From the NCBI GenBank assembly GCA_903866285.1, contig CAIPMZ010000106.1, positions 1-14,378 of the forward strand: a stretch of 14,378 nucleotides of DNA, written 5' to 3'. A model generated the notes under the pieces. The model did not search any database, was not told where the DNA came from, and saw only the letters and a program-made list of their open reading frames with translations. Positions 1 through 7,032 of the stretch are shown here, in pieces (position 1 is the first letter of the stretch; each line of letters opens with the position of its first letter). The stretch comes from an uncultured bacterium. Lineage in GTDB: Bacteria > Patescibacteriota > Minisyncoccia > Moranbacterales > GWC2-37-73. Both the position numbers and the translations under genes were made by a program.

Positions 1-30
1 CACACTTGAATCATCCATATCAATTGTCAT
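1..30 (-). CDS. Transposase N-terminus (first 10 codons, runs off the window)
   Basis: On the minus strand ATG at 30-28 is followed by nine open codons reading MTIDMDDSSV up to the window edge. It sits about 110 nt inside the repeated IS end, where a transposase start is expected, and the acidic short start resembles openings of integrase-core transposases common in CPR genomes. Ten residues cannot assign a family. No clear ribosome binding site precedes it. The other end of the window stops just before the equivalent start codon of the right copy. Confidence 0.4.
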   Translation of the reverse strand, partial: MTIDMDDSSV

Positions 31-77
31 AGGGTCTAACTTATGAAATTACCCAATATTCTAGCAGATTTTGCTCC

Positions 78-137
78 TTCAAGCTCATCTTGCGTTGGAA
101 TGGGTACCTATTTCAAGCTCATGTTGCATTGGACTAG
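78..137. repeat. Two 26-nt direct repeats inside the IS end
   Basis: Units 78-103 and 112-137 both begin TTCAAGCTCAT and share 22 of 26 bases; the start-to-start distance is 34 nt. The same pair occurs inverted at 14273-14298 and 14307-14332. They probably represent transposase binding sites; this is inferred from position only. Confidence 0.6.
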
Positions 138-145
138 ACTGCTTA

Positions 146-174
146 TTGCCATAATGGGCTTAACTTGGTAAGAT
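146..174 (+). promoter_or_regulatory. Possible sigma70-type promoter for pheST
   Basis: TTGCCA (146-151, 5/6 to consensus) and TAAGAT (169-174, 4/6) are separated by 17 nt. Transcription would begin near 181, giving a leader of about 140 nt that contains the palindrome at 187-287. The -35 box lies only a few bases inside the IS end, so the IS insertion may have altered this promoter. No T-box or leader-peptide signals are seen in the leader. Confidence 0.3.
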
Positions 175-186
175 TGGTTTAGGTTA

Positions 187-287
187 TGTCATTTCGAGTG
201 AAACCGTCAGCAGACGGATGAATCGAGAAATCTGAGTGCTAATAGGCCCAGATCTTTCGACTTCATTACATTACGCTCAAGATGACA
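187..287. repeat. REP-like nested palindrome upstream of pheS
   Basis: The outer arms TGTCATTTCGAG (187-198) and CTCAAGATGACA pair with two wobble positions. Inner arms TCGAGAAATCTG and CAGATCTTTCGA pair with two mismatches. The architecture and the TGTCATTTCGAG...ATCTGAG wording match a dispersed intergenic palindrome found in many bacterial genomes. A shorter relative is at 9198-9264. It lies in the presumed pheS leader and could form a long hairpin; there is no T-tract, so it is not a standard terminator. Confidence 0.6.
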
Positions 288-319
288 ATTCTTTGGTAAT
301 TTTTTGTTGAAAGAAGGCT

Positions 320-1405
320 ATGTTAAAAGAAAAAATTGTTAAAATTAAGCAGGAGGCCTTAGGGGCTGTTGAAAAGGCGAAAAACGTAGAGGAGATTTTG
401 CAATTGGAAATCCAGTTTTTGGGACGCAAAAGCGACTTTGTGGGGATTTTGCGTCAGCTGAAAGATGTCTCAGCCGAGGAAAAACGCGAAGTTGGCCAGT
501 TGGCTAATAGCGTTAAAGTTGAAATTCAAACTTTACTCGAGGAAAAGAAAAAAAGTCTTACCTCGACTTTTGACGCGCAGGCGGAAAAAATTGACGTGAC
601 GATTCCAGCTTTGAAAATGCGCCAAGGACACTTGCATCCATTGACTAAGATTCAAAATGAAATTGAAGATATTTTTACGTCAATGGGTTTTGAAATTGCT
701 GACGGACCAGAAGTCGAAGATGAATTTCATAACTTTGATGCCCTGAATATGCCGAAGGATCACCCAGCTCGCGATATGCAGGATACGTTCTGGCTCAAGC
801 CGCAGTCTGATATTGCAAAGACGCCGACTAACGCAGCCAATAAGCAGCATGACACAAATAAAAATACAGATGCGCGAATTTTACTGAGGACGCATACTTC
901 GAACGTCCAAATCAGATATATGGAAAAACATCAGCCACCTTTTCGCATTATTGCGCCAGGGAGAATTTATCGTAATGAAGCAGGCGACTCAACGCATGAG
1001 CATACCTTTCATCAGTTTGAAGCCTTGGTGGTTGGCGATGAGATTAACGTCGGAAATTTTAAGTTTATCGCCCAAGAGTTTTTTTCGAAATTTTTTAAAA
1101 AAGAAATTCAGATTCGGATCCGCCCAAGCTTCTTCCCGTTTACCGAACCAAGTTTTGAATTTGATATCAGTTGTACGGTTTGTGATGGCAAGGGTTGCAG
1201 CGCTTGTAAGCAAGCTGGCTGGCTCGAAATTGGAGGGGCGGGGATGGTAAATCAAAATGTTTTTGTCGCCGCTGGTTACCCAAGCGGGAAATACCAAGGT
1301 TTTGCCTGGGGTTTCGGCATGGAACGCTTGGCGATGATGAAATATAAAATTGACGACATCCGCCATTTTCACAGTGGTGATTTAAGGTTTATTAAACAGT
1401 TTTAA
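320..1405 (+). CDS. pheS: Phenylalanine--tRNA ligase alpha subunit
   Basis: The catalytic subunit of the cytosolic (alpha-beta)2 enzyme that charges tRNA-Phe with phenylalanine. Residues 1-90 form the N-terminal coiled coil. Class II motif 2 is FRIIAPGRIYRNE (208-220) followed by HQFEAL; motif 3 is GFGMERLAMM (331-340). Residues 285-296 carry paired CxxC cysteines (C285, C288, C293, C296), a knuckle seen in many bacterial PheS. At 361 residues it is longer than the usual 330-345, because about 24 polar residues (roughly 161-185, rich in Asn, Thr, Asp, Lys) sit between the conserved DTFW and LLRTHTS segments. ATG at 320 is preceded by a weak AAGAAGG placed very close. It forms an operon with pheT 80 nt downstream. 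Identity is secure. Confidence 0.97.
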   Translation: MLKEKIVKIKQEALGAVEKAKNVEEILQLEIQFLGRKSDFVGILRQLKDVSAEEKREVGQLANSVKVEIQTLLEEKKKSLTSTFDAQAEKIDVTIPALKMRQGHLHPLTKIQNEIEDIFTSMGFEIADGPEVEDEFHNFDALNMPKDHPARDMQDTFWLKPQSDIAKTPTNAANKQHDTNKNTDARILLRTHTSNVQIRYMEKHQPPFRIIAPGRIYRNEAGDSTHEHTFHQFEALVVGDEINVGNFKFIAQEFFSKFFKKEIQIRIRPSFFPFTEPSFEFDISCTVCDGKGCSACKQAGWLEIGGAGMVNQNVFVAAGYPSGKYQGFAWGFGMERLAMMKYKIDDIRHFHSGDLRFIKQF

Positions 1406-1429
1406 AATAGCTTATAGCTTTTAGCTGCG

Positions 1430-1478
1430 TTAGCTTATAGAATTTTTCTAAAAGCTAATGAAGCTAATGAAGCTAATT
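1430..1478 (+). repeat. Hairpin plus three 9-nt tandem repeats in the pheS-pheT gap
   Basis: TTAGCTTATAG (1430-1440) pairs with CTAAAAGCTAA (1448-1458) with one mismatch around a 7-nt AT loop. It runs into three tandem 9-nt units: AAGCTAATG twice and AAGCTAATT (1452-1478). The units end 7 nt before the pheT ATG, and no Shine-Dalgarno is present there. The structure could modulate pheT translation or be slipped-strand repeat expansion; neither can be decided here. Confidence 0.55.
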
Positions 1479-1485
1479 ACTATAA

Positions 1486-3903
1486 ATGAAATATTCTTAT
1501 AACTGGCTCAAAGAAATCTCGGGCACAAAATTATCGTTGGAAGAGTTGACCCAAGATATCACGATGCATGCGTTGGAAATTGAGGGTGTGGAAAAAGTCG
1601 GCAGTGATTTTGAAAATTTTGTGGTGGGTGAAATTTTGGAAATTTCCAAGCATCCCAATGCTGACAAATTGCAACTAACTAAAATTAATGTTGGAAATAA
1701 AATTCTGGCCATTGTTTGTGGGGCGAAAAATATTGCCGTGGGCGATAAAGTACCGGTGGCCTTGGTGGGCGCAAAATTACCAACCAATGGCATGGAAATT
1801 AAAGCCGCCGAAATTCGAGGCGAAAAATCTTTTGGGATGCTTTGCGCGCTCGATGAACTTGGCCTAGGTAGCGATCACGCGGGAATTTTACTGCTGGAGA
1901 AAAATTTAAAAAATGGGACGCCCTTGAAAGAAATTCTGGGACAAGATGATCATATTTTAGAAATTAAAGTTTTGCCAGATCGCGCCCACGACGCCGTTAG
2001 TCATGTCGGCCTGGCCCGGGAAATTTCAGCACTGACTGGCTCAGAAATTGAATTTGATTATGATGGCTTAAAACTAGCCAAGAAAAAAACTGCTAGCCTG
2101 AAAGTTGCCTTGGAAAATAAAGATTTATGCAGTCGCTATCTGGCGGCTAAATTAGATAACGTGAAAATTGAGAAATCTCCGCAGTGGATTTCCGCTCGCC
2201 TAGAAAGCTGTGGGATCCGCTCAATTAATAACGTGGTGGACGTAACCAATTATGTAATGTTGGAACTCGGTCAGCCGCTACATGCTTTTGATTTTGCGGA
2301 AATTGAAACTGGCGGGGTAGCGGAAATAATCGTGAGAAGCGCTAAGGTAAATGAGGAAATTATAATTTTAGATGGAAGTGTGAAAAAGTTGACTAGCGAA
2401 GATATGGTGATTGCCAGTAAAAAAGGCGCGTTGGCCCTGGCTGGGGTTATGGGCGGTAAAGGCTCCGGGGTGAGCGAAAAAACGACCAGCATCATTTTAG
2501 AAGCGGCCACTTTTGCGCCAGCGCTGATTCGCAAAACGAAAAATAAATTTGGCTTGCAAACGGACGCGGCGATGCGCTTTGAAAAAGGTCTGGATCCAAA
2601 TCTAGCGGAAAAAGCCATGGTGCGAGCGATTGAAATTTTAACGCATATTACGGAAGCTAAGCTGGAGGGGATTGTTGATGAGTATCCAGCGCCATTAAAA
2701 CCTTGGACAGTCAGGCTCGATTTAAATTACGTGAATTCTTTGCTAGGCGAAAATGTCCCAGCAGGTGTTTGCAAAAAAATTCTTACTTTGCTCGGCTTTG
2801 GCGTAAAAAATGCTGGCAAGAATTTCCTGGTGAGCGTACCAACTTTTCGCTTGGACGTTTTGACGCCAGAAGATTTAATCGAAGAAATCGGCCGCGTTTA
2901 CGGCTACGAAAAAATTAAGGCGACGGCGCAGCTAGTTTCCGTTAAACCGCCAATAGCTAATGAACAGCGAATTTTTGCTAGAAATGTAAAAAATATTTTA
3001 GTTGGCCAAGGTTTTTCCGAAGTATATAATTACGCTTTTTATAGTCAAAAAGATGCCGAGATCTCAAAGCTAAAAAGTTTTCAGCATTTAGAACTTGAAG
3101 CGCCGGGAAATCTAGAGCAAACTCTTTTACGCGTAAGCCTGATCCCAAATTTACTCAAAAATATTAAAGAAAATTTAAAGTTTACGAAAGAGCTTCAGCT
3201 TTTTGAAATTGGCAAAGTTTTTTTAGCCAACAGGGGAGGACTACCGGACGAAAAAAATATGCTTTGCGGGGTGGTGGTGCTGGAAGAAAAAGCAGCTAAA
3301 AAAGATGGAAAAACTAAACTGCGCCGGACCTCTTTTTTTCAGGCAAAATCATTAGCTGAGGATCTGCTTTTGCAAGTAGGAATTTTGGATCAATATTTTG
3401 GCGAGCTTCAAGAAGGTTTCCAACAGGTTTCAAAAGCTTTTTGTCATGAGGGTCGCGCTAGCGAAATAAAAATTACGAGCAGTCAGGAGCCGCTTGGGGT
3501 AATTGCGGAAATAAATCCGTTGGTGTTGGCTGACTTTGGAATTAGTAGTCGCGTGGCTTTCTTTGAATTTGATTTGAAATTACTTCAAGCGGTTTCAAGC
3601 GCGGAGCGAGAGTTTAAGGCGATTCCAAAATACCCGAACGTTAGTCGCGATCTTGCGATGCTTGTTACTGAAGGTACGAGGGTAGACGAAATTTTAGAAG
3701 TGATGCAAACGGAGGGCGGCGATTTGCTAGCGGATGTGGACTTGTTTGATATTTTTGATTTTGAAGATGGAACTTCGAGCTACGCTTTTCATCTGTTGCT
3801 TAATGGCGAAAGTCGTACGCTAACTAGCCAAGAGGCGGACGCCACAATGGAAAAAATTATCGCCAGTTTAGAAAAGAATTTAAAGGTAAAAATTAGAAAA
3901 TAG
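1486..3903 (+). CDS. pheT: Phenylalanine--tRNA ligase beta subunit
   Basis: The structural, editing and tRNA-binding subunit of PheRS. The 805 residues match the normal bacterial length (about 790-810). Domains in order: short B1 start (MKYSYNWLKE), EMAP-like OB-fold tRNA-binding domain at about 44-150 (ISKHPNADKLQL), B3/B4 editing region about 210-385 with VVDVTNYVMLELGQPLHAFD, B5 domain about 405-475, catalytic-like core, and a C-terminal FDX-ACB anticodon-binding domain beginning near KYPNVSRDLAMLV (about 713-805). ATG at 1486 gives the canonical N-terminus and has no ribosome binding site, common in this genome. It is co-transcribed with pheS and is followed by the intrinsic terminator at 3952-3984. 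No truncation is seen. Confidence 0.97.
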   Translation: MKYSYNWLKEISGTKLSLEELTQDITMHALEIEGVEKVGSDFENFVVGEILEISKHPNADKLQLTKINVGNKILAIVCGAKNIAVGDKVPVALVGAKLPTNGMEIKAAEIRGEKSFGMLCALDELGLGSDHAGILLLEKNLKNGTPLKEILGQDDHILEIKVLPDRAHDAVSHVGLAREISALTGSEIEFDYDGLKLAKKKTASLKVALENKDLCSRYLAAKLDNVKIEKSPQWISARLESCGIRSINNVVDVTNYVMLELGQPLHAFDFAEIETGGVAEIIVRSAKVNEEIIILDGSVKKLTSEDMVIASKKGALALAGVMGGKGSGVSEKTTSIILEAATFAPALIRKTKNKFGLQTDAAMRFEKGLDPNLAEKAMVRAIEILTHITEAKLEGIVDEYPAPLKPWTVRLDLNYVNSLLGENVPAGVCKKILTLLGFGVKNAGKNFLVSVPTFRLDVLTPEDLIEEIGRVYGYEKIKATAQLVSVKPPIANEQRIFARNVKNILVGQGFSEVYNYAFYSQKDAEISKLKSFQHLELEAPGNLEQTLLRVSLIPNLLKNIKENLKFTKELQLFEIGKVFLANRGGLPDEKNMLCGVVVLEEKAAKKDGKTKLRRTSFFQAKSLAEDLLLQVGILDQYFGELQEGFQQVSKAFCHEGRASEIKITSSQEPLGVIAEINPLVLADFGISSRVAFFEFDLKLLQAVSSAEREFKAIPKYPNVSRDLAMLVTEGTRVDEILEVMQTEGGDLLADVDLFDIFDFEDGTSSYAFHLLLNGESRTLTSQEADATMEKIIASLEKNLKVKIRK

Positions 3904-3951
3904 GCTTAAGGAGCAGGAAACAATGAGTAGTGAACAATAAAAGCGTTACAG

Positions 3952-3984
3952 AAAAAATCATCCACCTCGGTGGGTGATTTTTTT
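3952..3984 (+). terminator. Intrinsic terminator of the pheST operon
   Basis: Ten base pairs (3956-3965 with 3970-3979, one G-U) close a 4-nt loop, flanked by A3952-3957 on the left and seven T on the right (3978-3984). The symmetrical A/T flanks mean it could also stop minus-strand transcripts. It lies about 50 nt after the pheT stop. Confidence 0.9.
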
Positions 3985-4018
3985 ATATTGTGACGGAGCT
4001 GAGCTCCGTCGCGATATA
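3984..4018. repeat. Hairpin-forming palindrome next to the pheST terminator
   Basis: Arms of 15 nt (3984-3998 and 4004-4018) pair fully apart from two G-U positions around the 5-nt loop CTGAG; the core is GACGGAGCTGAGCTCCGTC. There is no T-tract after it, so it looks like a dispersed palindromic element, not a second terminator. The following 90 nt up to the promoter at 4109 show nothing further. Confidence 0.55.
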
Positions 4019-4108
4019 GCACTAATTTAGTTAATTCAGGATAAGTCAGAAATTTTTACTTCGCTTGTTTACTTTTTAGGGTCCGCACTTGAAGATTTTC
4101 CCCAAATA

Positions 4109-4139
4109 TTGACAAAAATTGAGAATGTGTTAATATAAT
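4109..4139 (+). promoter_or_regulatory. Promoter of the sigma-region-4/HARE-like gene
   Basis: A perfect TTGACA (4109-4114) and a perfect TATAAT (4134-4139) are present, with a slightly long 19-nt spacer. Transcription would start near 4146, downstream of the TTG at 4140 that opens the longest reading frame, so that TTG cannot be the start codon of this transcript; ATG 4179 is preferred. Confidence 0.7.
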
Positions 4140-4178
4140 TTGATATCAAAAAGCTTAATCTTTTTAGTCGCAAATGAT

Positions 4179-5234
4179 ATGAAAAATCCGATAAATGAAG
4201 CAAAAAAGGCCCCCGCGGAAAAAGGTGTTTTTTCTTTGGCGGTTAAGGAGATTATTGGCGATTTATCGGCCAGATCTCAAGAAATAATCTTTAGTCGTTA
4301 CGGTTTAGGCGGTGACGGCGCTTTAACGCTGGAAGAAATTGGCGGAAAATATACGATAACGCGCGAACGAGTCAGGCAAGTTATTCGGGAAGCCTTAAAA
4401 AAGGTTCGTGAAAAACATAGTCATCCTGAATTTGTTAAAGTTAAGGAGACAGTGATTTTGGCGATTACAAAAAATAGTGGTATAATCAGTAAGAAGAAAC
4501 TGCTAAAAGTTCTGGGTGAGGAAGATTTAGCGGAACAAGCCGCGGTGCGTTTTTTACTGGAATGCATTAGTCAGGTTAAGAGTCACGAAGTAAAAGGCGA
4601 GCTAGCTTTTTCTTATTCACTTTCGGATTTTGATTTAGCAAAGTGGCGTAAAACAAAGGAGGTAACGTTGGCAGTTTTAAAAAAAGAAAAACGGCCCTTG
4701 ACTGGCGAACAGCTTTTTAAATTTGCCGTTGGCGAATTAGAGCGTGATCTGAGTAAAGATCATTTCGTTTATCATCTCGAAATTTCGCAGGAAATTAAGC
4801 AAAACAGCTTTGGTAAATGGGGCGCAATTAAATGGAAAGAAATTTCTCCAAAAGGCACCCGCGAAAAAGCTTACTTGGTTTTAAAAGAAGCAGGCAAGCC
4901 ACTCCATTTTAAAGAAATTGCCGAGAAAATCGATAAGCATCATTTGAATAAGAAAAAAACTCATCCCCAAACGGTTCATAATGAATTGATTAAAGATAGT
5001 AATTTCGTATTGGTTGGCCGTGGGATTTACGCGCTGGCGGAATGGGGATATCAGAAAGGCACCGTTAAAGATGTCATCAAAGAAATTATCTTAAAAAGTC
5101 CTAAAGCTTTAACGCGGGAAGAAATTTTAGCGAAAGTATTAGAACTGAGGCAGGTAAAAAAATCGACGATTGTTATTAACCTTAATAACTATTTTACTAA
5201 ATCTAAAGCAGGTTTATATTCCCTGAAGAAATAA
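4179..5234 (+). CDS. Sigma-70 region 4-like regulator with HARE-type winged helices
   Basis: A 351-residue soluble DNA-binding protein. Residues 29-81 resemble sigma-70 region 4: LSARSQEIIFSRYGL followed by the helix-turn-helix TLEEIGGKYTITRERVRQ. No region 2 is visible, so it cannot be a complete sigma factor. A HARE-HTH-like winged helix follows at about 226-290 (REKAYLVLKEAGKPLHFKEIA ending in GRGIYALAEWGY), the fold shared with the RNA polymerase delta subunit. Two more helical segments of similar pattern lie near 162-190 and 295-337. Related proteins are known in CPR genomes. The likely role is an RNA-polymerase-associated regulator; target genes are unknown. The start was chosen at ATG 4179 because the promoter overlaps the longer TTG-initiated form. 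It is transcribed alone, between the pheST terminator and the palindrome at 5277. Confidence 0.75.
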   Translation: MKNPINEAKKAPAEKGVFSLAVKEIIGDLSARSQEIIFSRYGLGGDGALTLEEIGGKYTITRERVRQVIREALKKVREKHSHPEFVKVKETVILAITKNSGIISKKKLLKVLGEEDLAEQAAVRFLLECISQVKSHEVKGELAFSYSLSDFDLAKWRKTKEVTLAVLKKEKRPLTGEQLFKFAVGELERDLSKDHFVYHLEISQEIKQNSFGKWGAIKWKEISPKGTREKAYLVLKEAGKPLHFKEIAEKIDKHHLNKKKTHPQTVHNELIKDSNFVLVGRGIYALAEWGYQKGTVKDVIKEIILKSPKALTREEILAKVLELRQVKKSTIVINLNNYFTKSKAGLYSLKK

Positions 5235-5276
5235 AACGTTATACTAAATCAATTTAATTTAGACTAGCTAGGCGTT

Positions 5277-5311
5277 GGAGGTTGAGCCTCCATTAGGGAG
5301 GCTCAACCTCC
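5277..5311. repeat. Perfect 15-bp hairpin repeat
   Basis: GGAGGTTGAGCCTCC (5277-5291) and GGAGGCTCAACCTCC (5297-5311) pair perfectly around ATTAG. No T-tract follows, so it is probably an intergenic palindromic repeat, although it may protect the 3' end of the upstream mRNA. The same AGGTTGAGCCT core reappears at 12169-12216. Confidence 0.7.
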
Positions 5312-5363
5312 TTACAACCAGCAGTGATTTAATTTATTCAGTATTAAACCAAAATAAAAAACA

Positions 5364-6644
5364 ATGGATATTCTCGTAAGCTCATTAGGTGAAATCATTG
5401 TCTCCCTGAAAACCGCTGGGCAAGTTTTTAACAACAGCTGGTTTTTTACGTTGCCTCCGATTTTTTATTTTCTCTTTAAAATTCTTTGGCTAGAGCATAT
5501 CCGCGATGCCTACGTGGGAGCAGCGACTTGGGTCTTGCTAGAAATTATTGCGCCGAAAAATATTGAAAAAAGTCCGAAACCTATGGAATCTCTTTTTGTG
5601 GGTTTTGCTGGGGTCGAAAAAGGTTTTTCGACTTACGAAAATAATGTGGATGGGATGGTGACGGATTTTATGAGTTTAGAGATGGTGAGTAACGAAGGCA
5701 CGGTCCATTTCTATATTCACGTGATGAAAAAACATCGTAACTTAGTCGAGGCTCACCTTTACGCTCAATATCCAGACGTGGAAATTATGGAAGTGCCGGA
5801 TTACGTCGATAATTTTCCAGCCGTGATGCCAAATTCGCAGTGGCGCATTTGGGGTGCTGACATAGCGACGACGAAAAGTCACGACGCTTATCCGATTCGA
5901 ACGTATCCTTCTTATGAAGAAACGGTAACCGGAACCATGATTGATCCCTTAGCGGGCCTAATTGAAGTAATGGGTAAAATTGGACCAGGCCAACACATCT
6001 GGCTTCAGTGGGTGATTGCTCCAACCTCACCAAGTTGGAATAGTACAACCGGTAAGGAATTAGCTGAGAAATTGAAGGGTAAAGAAAAAAAGAAGGAAAG
6101 TCTTTTTGAAGCGCTCTTAAAAGATATCACTGACGTGCTAACGAATATTTTTAAATATTTAAGCGGTCCAGTTGAATTTGCAGCGGAAAAGAAAAAAGAT
6201 GAACAGCCCTTAGATACCAGACTGTCACCCATGGAGCGCGACGTCCTCAAAGCAGTAGAGGCGAATTTGGGTAAGGTCCAATTCTCAACCAAGGGCCGCT
6301 GTTTATATGTCAGTAAGCGGGAAAATTATAATATGTCCATTGGGGTGTCGGCTGTTTGGGGCGCCCTAAAACAATTCGGGGATGATAATCTCAATGGTTT
6401 TAAACCGGATGGGGAATCGAAAACTTCAAAGCAATATGCTTTTACGAAAACGCGTTTAGATTATGCTCAACGGAAGCTTTATCGTCGTTATAAAAATCGA
6501 AGTCGTGATGGCTTTAAGACTGTGTTTAGTAGCGAAGAATTAGCAACCTTGTTTCATTTGCCAGATATCAGTGTGCTGGCGCCAGCAATGAGTCGGGTTG
6601 AAGCTAAGCGTGGTGGGGCGCCTGCGAATTTACCGATCGAGTAG
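5364..6644 (+). CDS. DUF8128-like membrane protein; N-terminal half of a VirD4/TraG-like machine
   Basis: A 426-residue protein with one clear hydrophobic membrane segment (about 26-43, WFFTLPPIFYFLFKILWL) and a second amphipathic stretch at 47-63; the remainder appears cytoplasmic. The central part (about 75-220) includes EAHLYAQYPDVEIMEVPDYVDNF, wording I associate with the region preceding the ATPase in CPR VirD4/TraG-like proteins, where it may be fused to the ATPase. A charged helical insert (231-282) contains LKGKEKKKES. The C-terminus ends SRVEAKRGGAPANLPIE, resembling the linker into the ATPase domain. Function is unproven; a membrane assembly platform for the ATPase encoded at 7032 is likely. 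Both genes are in the same frame, separated by a 387-nt repeat-rich spacer starting at this stop codon. Confidence 0.7.
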   Translation: MDILVSSLGEIIVSLKTAGQVFNNSWFFTLPPIFYFLFKILWLEHIRDAYVGAATWVLLEIIAPKNIEKSPKPMESLFVGFAGVEKGFSTYENNVDGMVTDFMSLEMVSNEGTVHFYIHVMKKHRNLVEAHLYAQYPDVEIMEVPDYVDNFPAVMPNSQWRIWGADIATTKSHDAYPIRTYPSYEETVTGTMIDPLAGLIEVMGKIGPGQHIWLQWVIAPTSPSWNSTTGKELAEKLKGKEKKKESLFEALLKDITDVLTNIFKYLSGPVEFAAEKKKDEQPLDTRLSPMERDVLKAVEANLGKVQFSTKGRCLYVSKRENYNMSIGVSAVWGALKQFGDDNLNGFKPDGESKTSKQYAFTKTRLDYAQRKLYRRYKNRSRDGFKTVFSSEELATLFHLPDISVLAPAMSRVEAKRGGAPANLPIE

Positions 6645-6930
6645 AAAGTTTATAACGTTATAACGTTCATAACGTTGTAACGTTCATAAAGTTTGTAACG
6701 TTGATACGCATAAATGTTTTTAATAATTGCTAAACGACAACGCTCGCCTGCCCAGCAGTGAAATTCGAAAATTGGTAAAGTAATAAAGTAGAAAGTAGAA
6801 AGTTCATAAGGTTAATAACGTTGTAACGTTCATAACGTTCATAAAGTTCATAACGTTGATACGCATAAATGTTTTTAATAATTTCTAAACGACAACGCTC
6901 GCCTGCCCAGCAGTGAAATTCGAAAATTTT
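6641..6930. repeat. About 155-nt tandem duplication with AACGTT arrays
   Basis: The segment starting GTAGAAAGTT at 6641 recurs at 6795, and TTGATACGCATAAATG at 6701 recurs at 6856, so the block is duplicated with a period of 154-155 nt and near identity. Each copy opens with an array of the palindromic hexamer AACGTT: five in copy 1 (6654, 6662, 6671, 6679, 6697) and four in copy 2 (6817, 6825, 6834, 6852), spaced 8-9 nt. It ends with a GCCCAGCAGTGAAATTCGAA module. The first copy begins over the stop codon of the upstream gene. No coding potential is convincing. Confidence 0.85.
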
Positions 6931-7032
6931 TTTAGAGAATTAATTTTGCTGAGCATGCTGATAATAAATAAGATTTTTAAAAAGAAAGAAATTTTTTTGA
7001 GCAACGCTCATTCGAATTTCTACTGCAGGGCA
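6905..7032. repeat. Inverted repeat ending at the ATPase start codon
   Basis: The module 6905-6924 of the duplicated block returns in inverted form at 7011-7031, with one inserted base and one mismatch; T6904 can also pair with A7032 of the start codon. The 86-nt loop is AT-rich. A hairpin here would place the ATG and the very close CAGGG in a stem base and could limit translation of the ATPase; alternatively it marks the right edge of an inserted element. Confidence 0.6.

Larger units (their letters stand above)
1..140 (-). mobile_element. Insertion sequence, 5' end of left copy, partial
   Basis: Positions 32-140 are an exact inverted copy of 14270-14378 (coordinates p and 14410-p pair). 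Read on the minus strand, the segment runs from the IS terminus near 140 to an ATG at 30-28 that opens a reading frame leaving the window. Inside it are two imperfect 26-nt direct copies (78-103 and 112-137, 4 mismatches, period 34), the kind of paired subterminal motif a transposase binds. The exact terminus cannot be fixed because no target duplication is visible. The identity of the arms is seen directly; the IS interpretation is inferred from repeat plus outward ORF. Confidence 0.65.

Noticed and set aside
187..319. T-box or attenuator controlling pheST
   Set aside because: No conserved T-box sequence, no Phe-rich leader peptide and no T-tract; the structure matches a dispersed repeat.
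951..1372. ORFs on both strands within pheS and similar ORFs within pheT
   Set aside because: They are shadows of well-conserved synthetase genes.
6641..6930. AACGTT arrays as a CRISPR array
   Set aside because: The units are 6-9 nt, far shorter than CRISPR repeats, spacers are not unique, and no cas gene is present.
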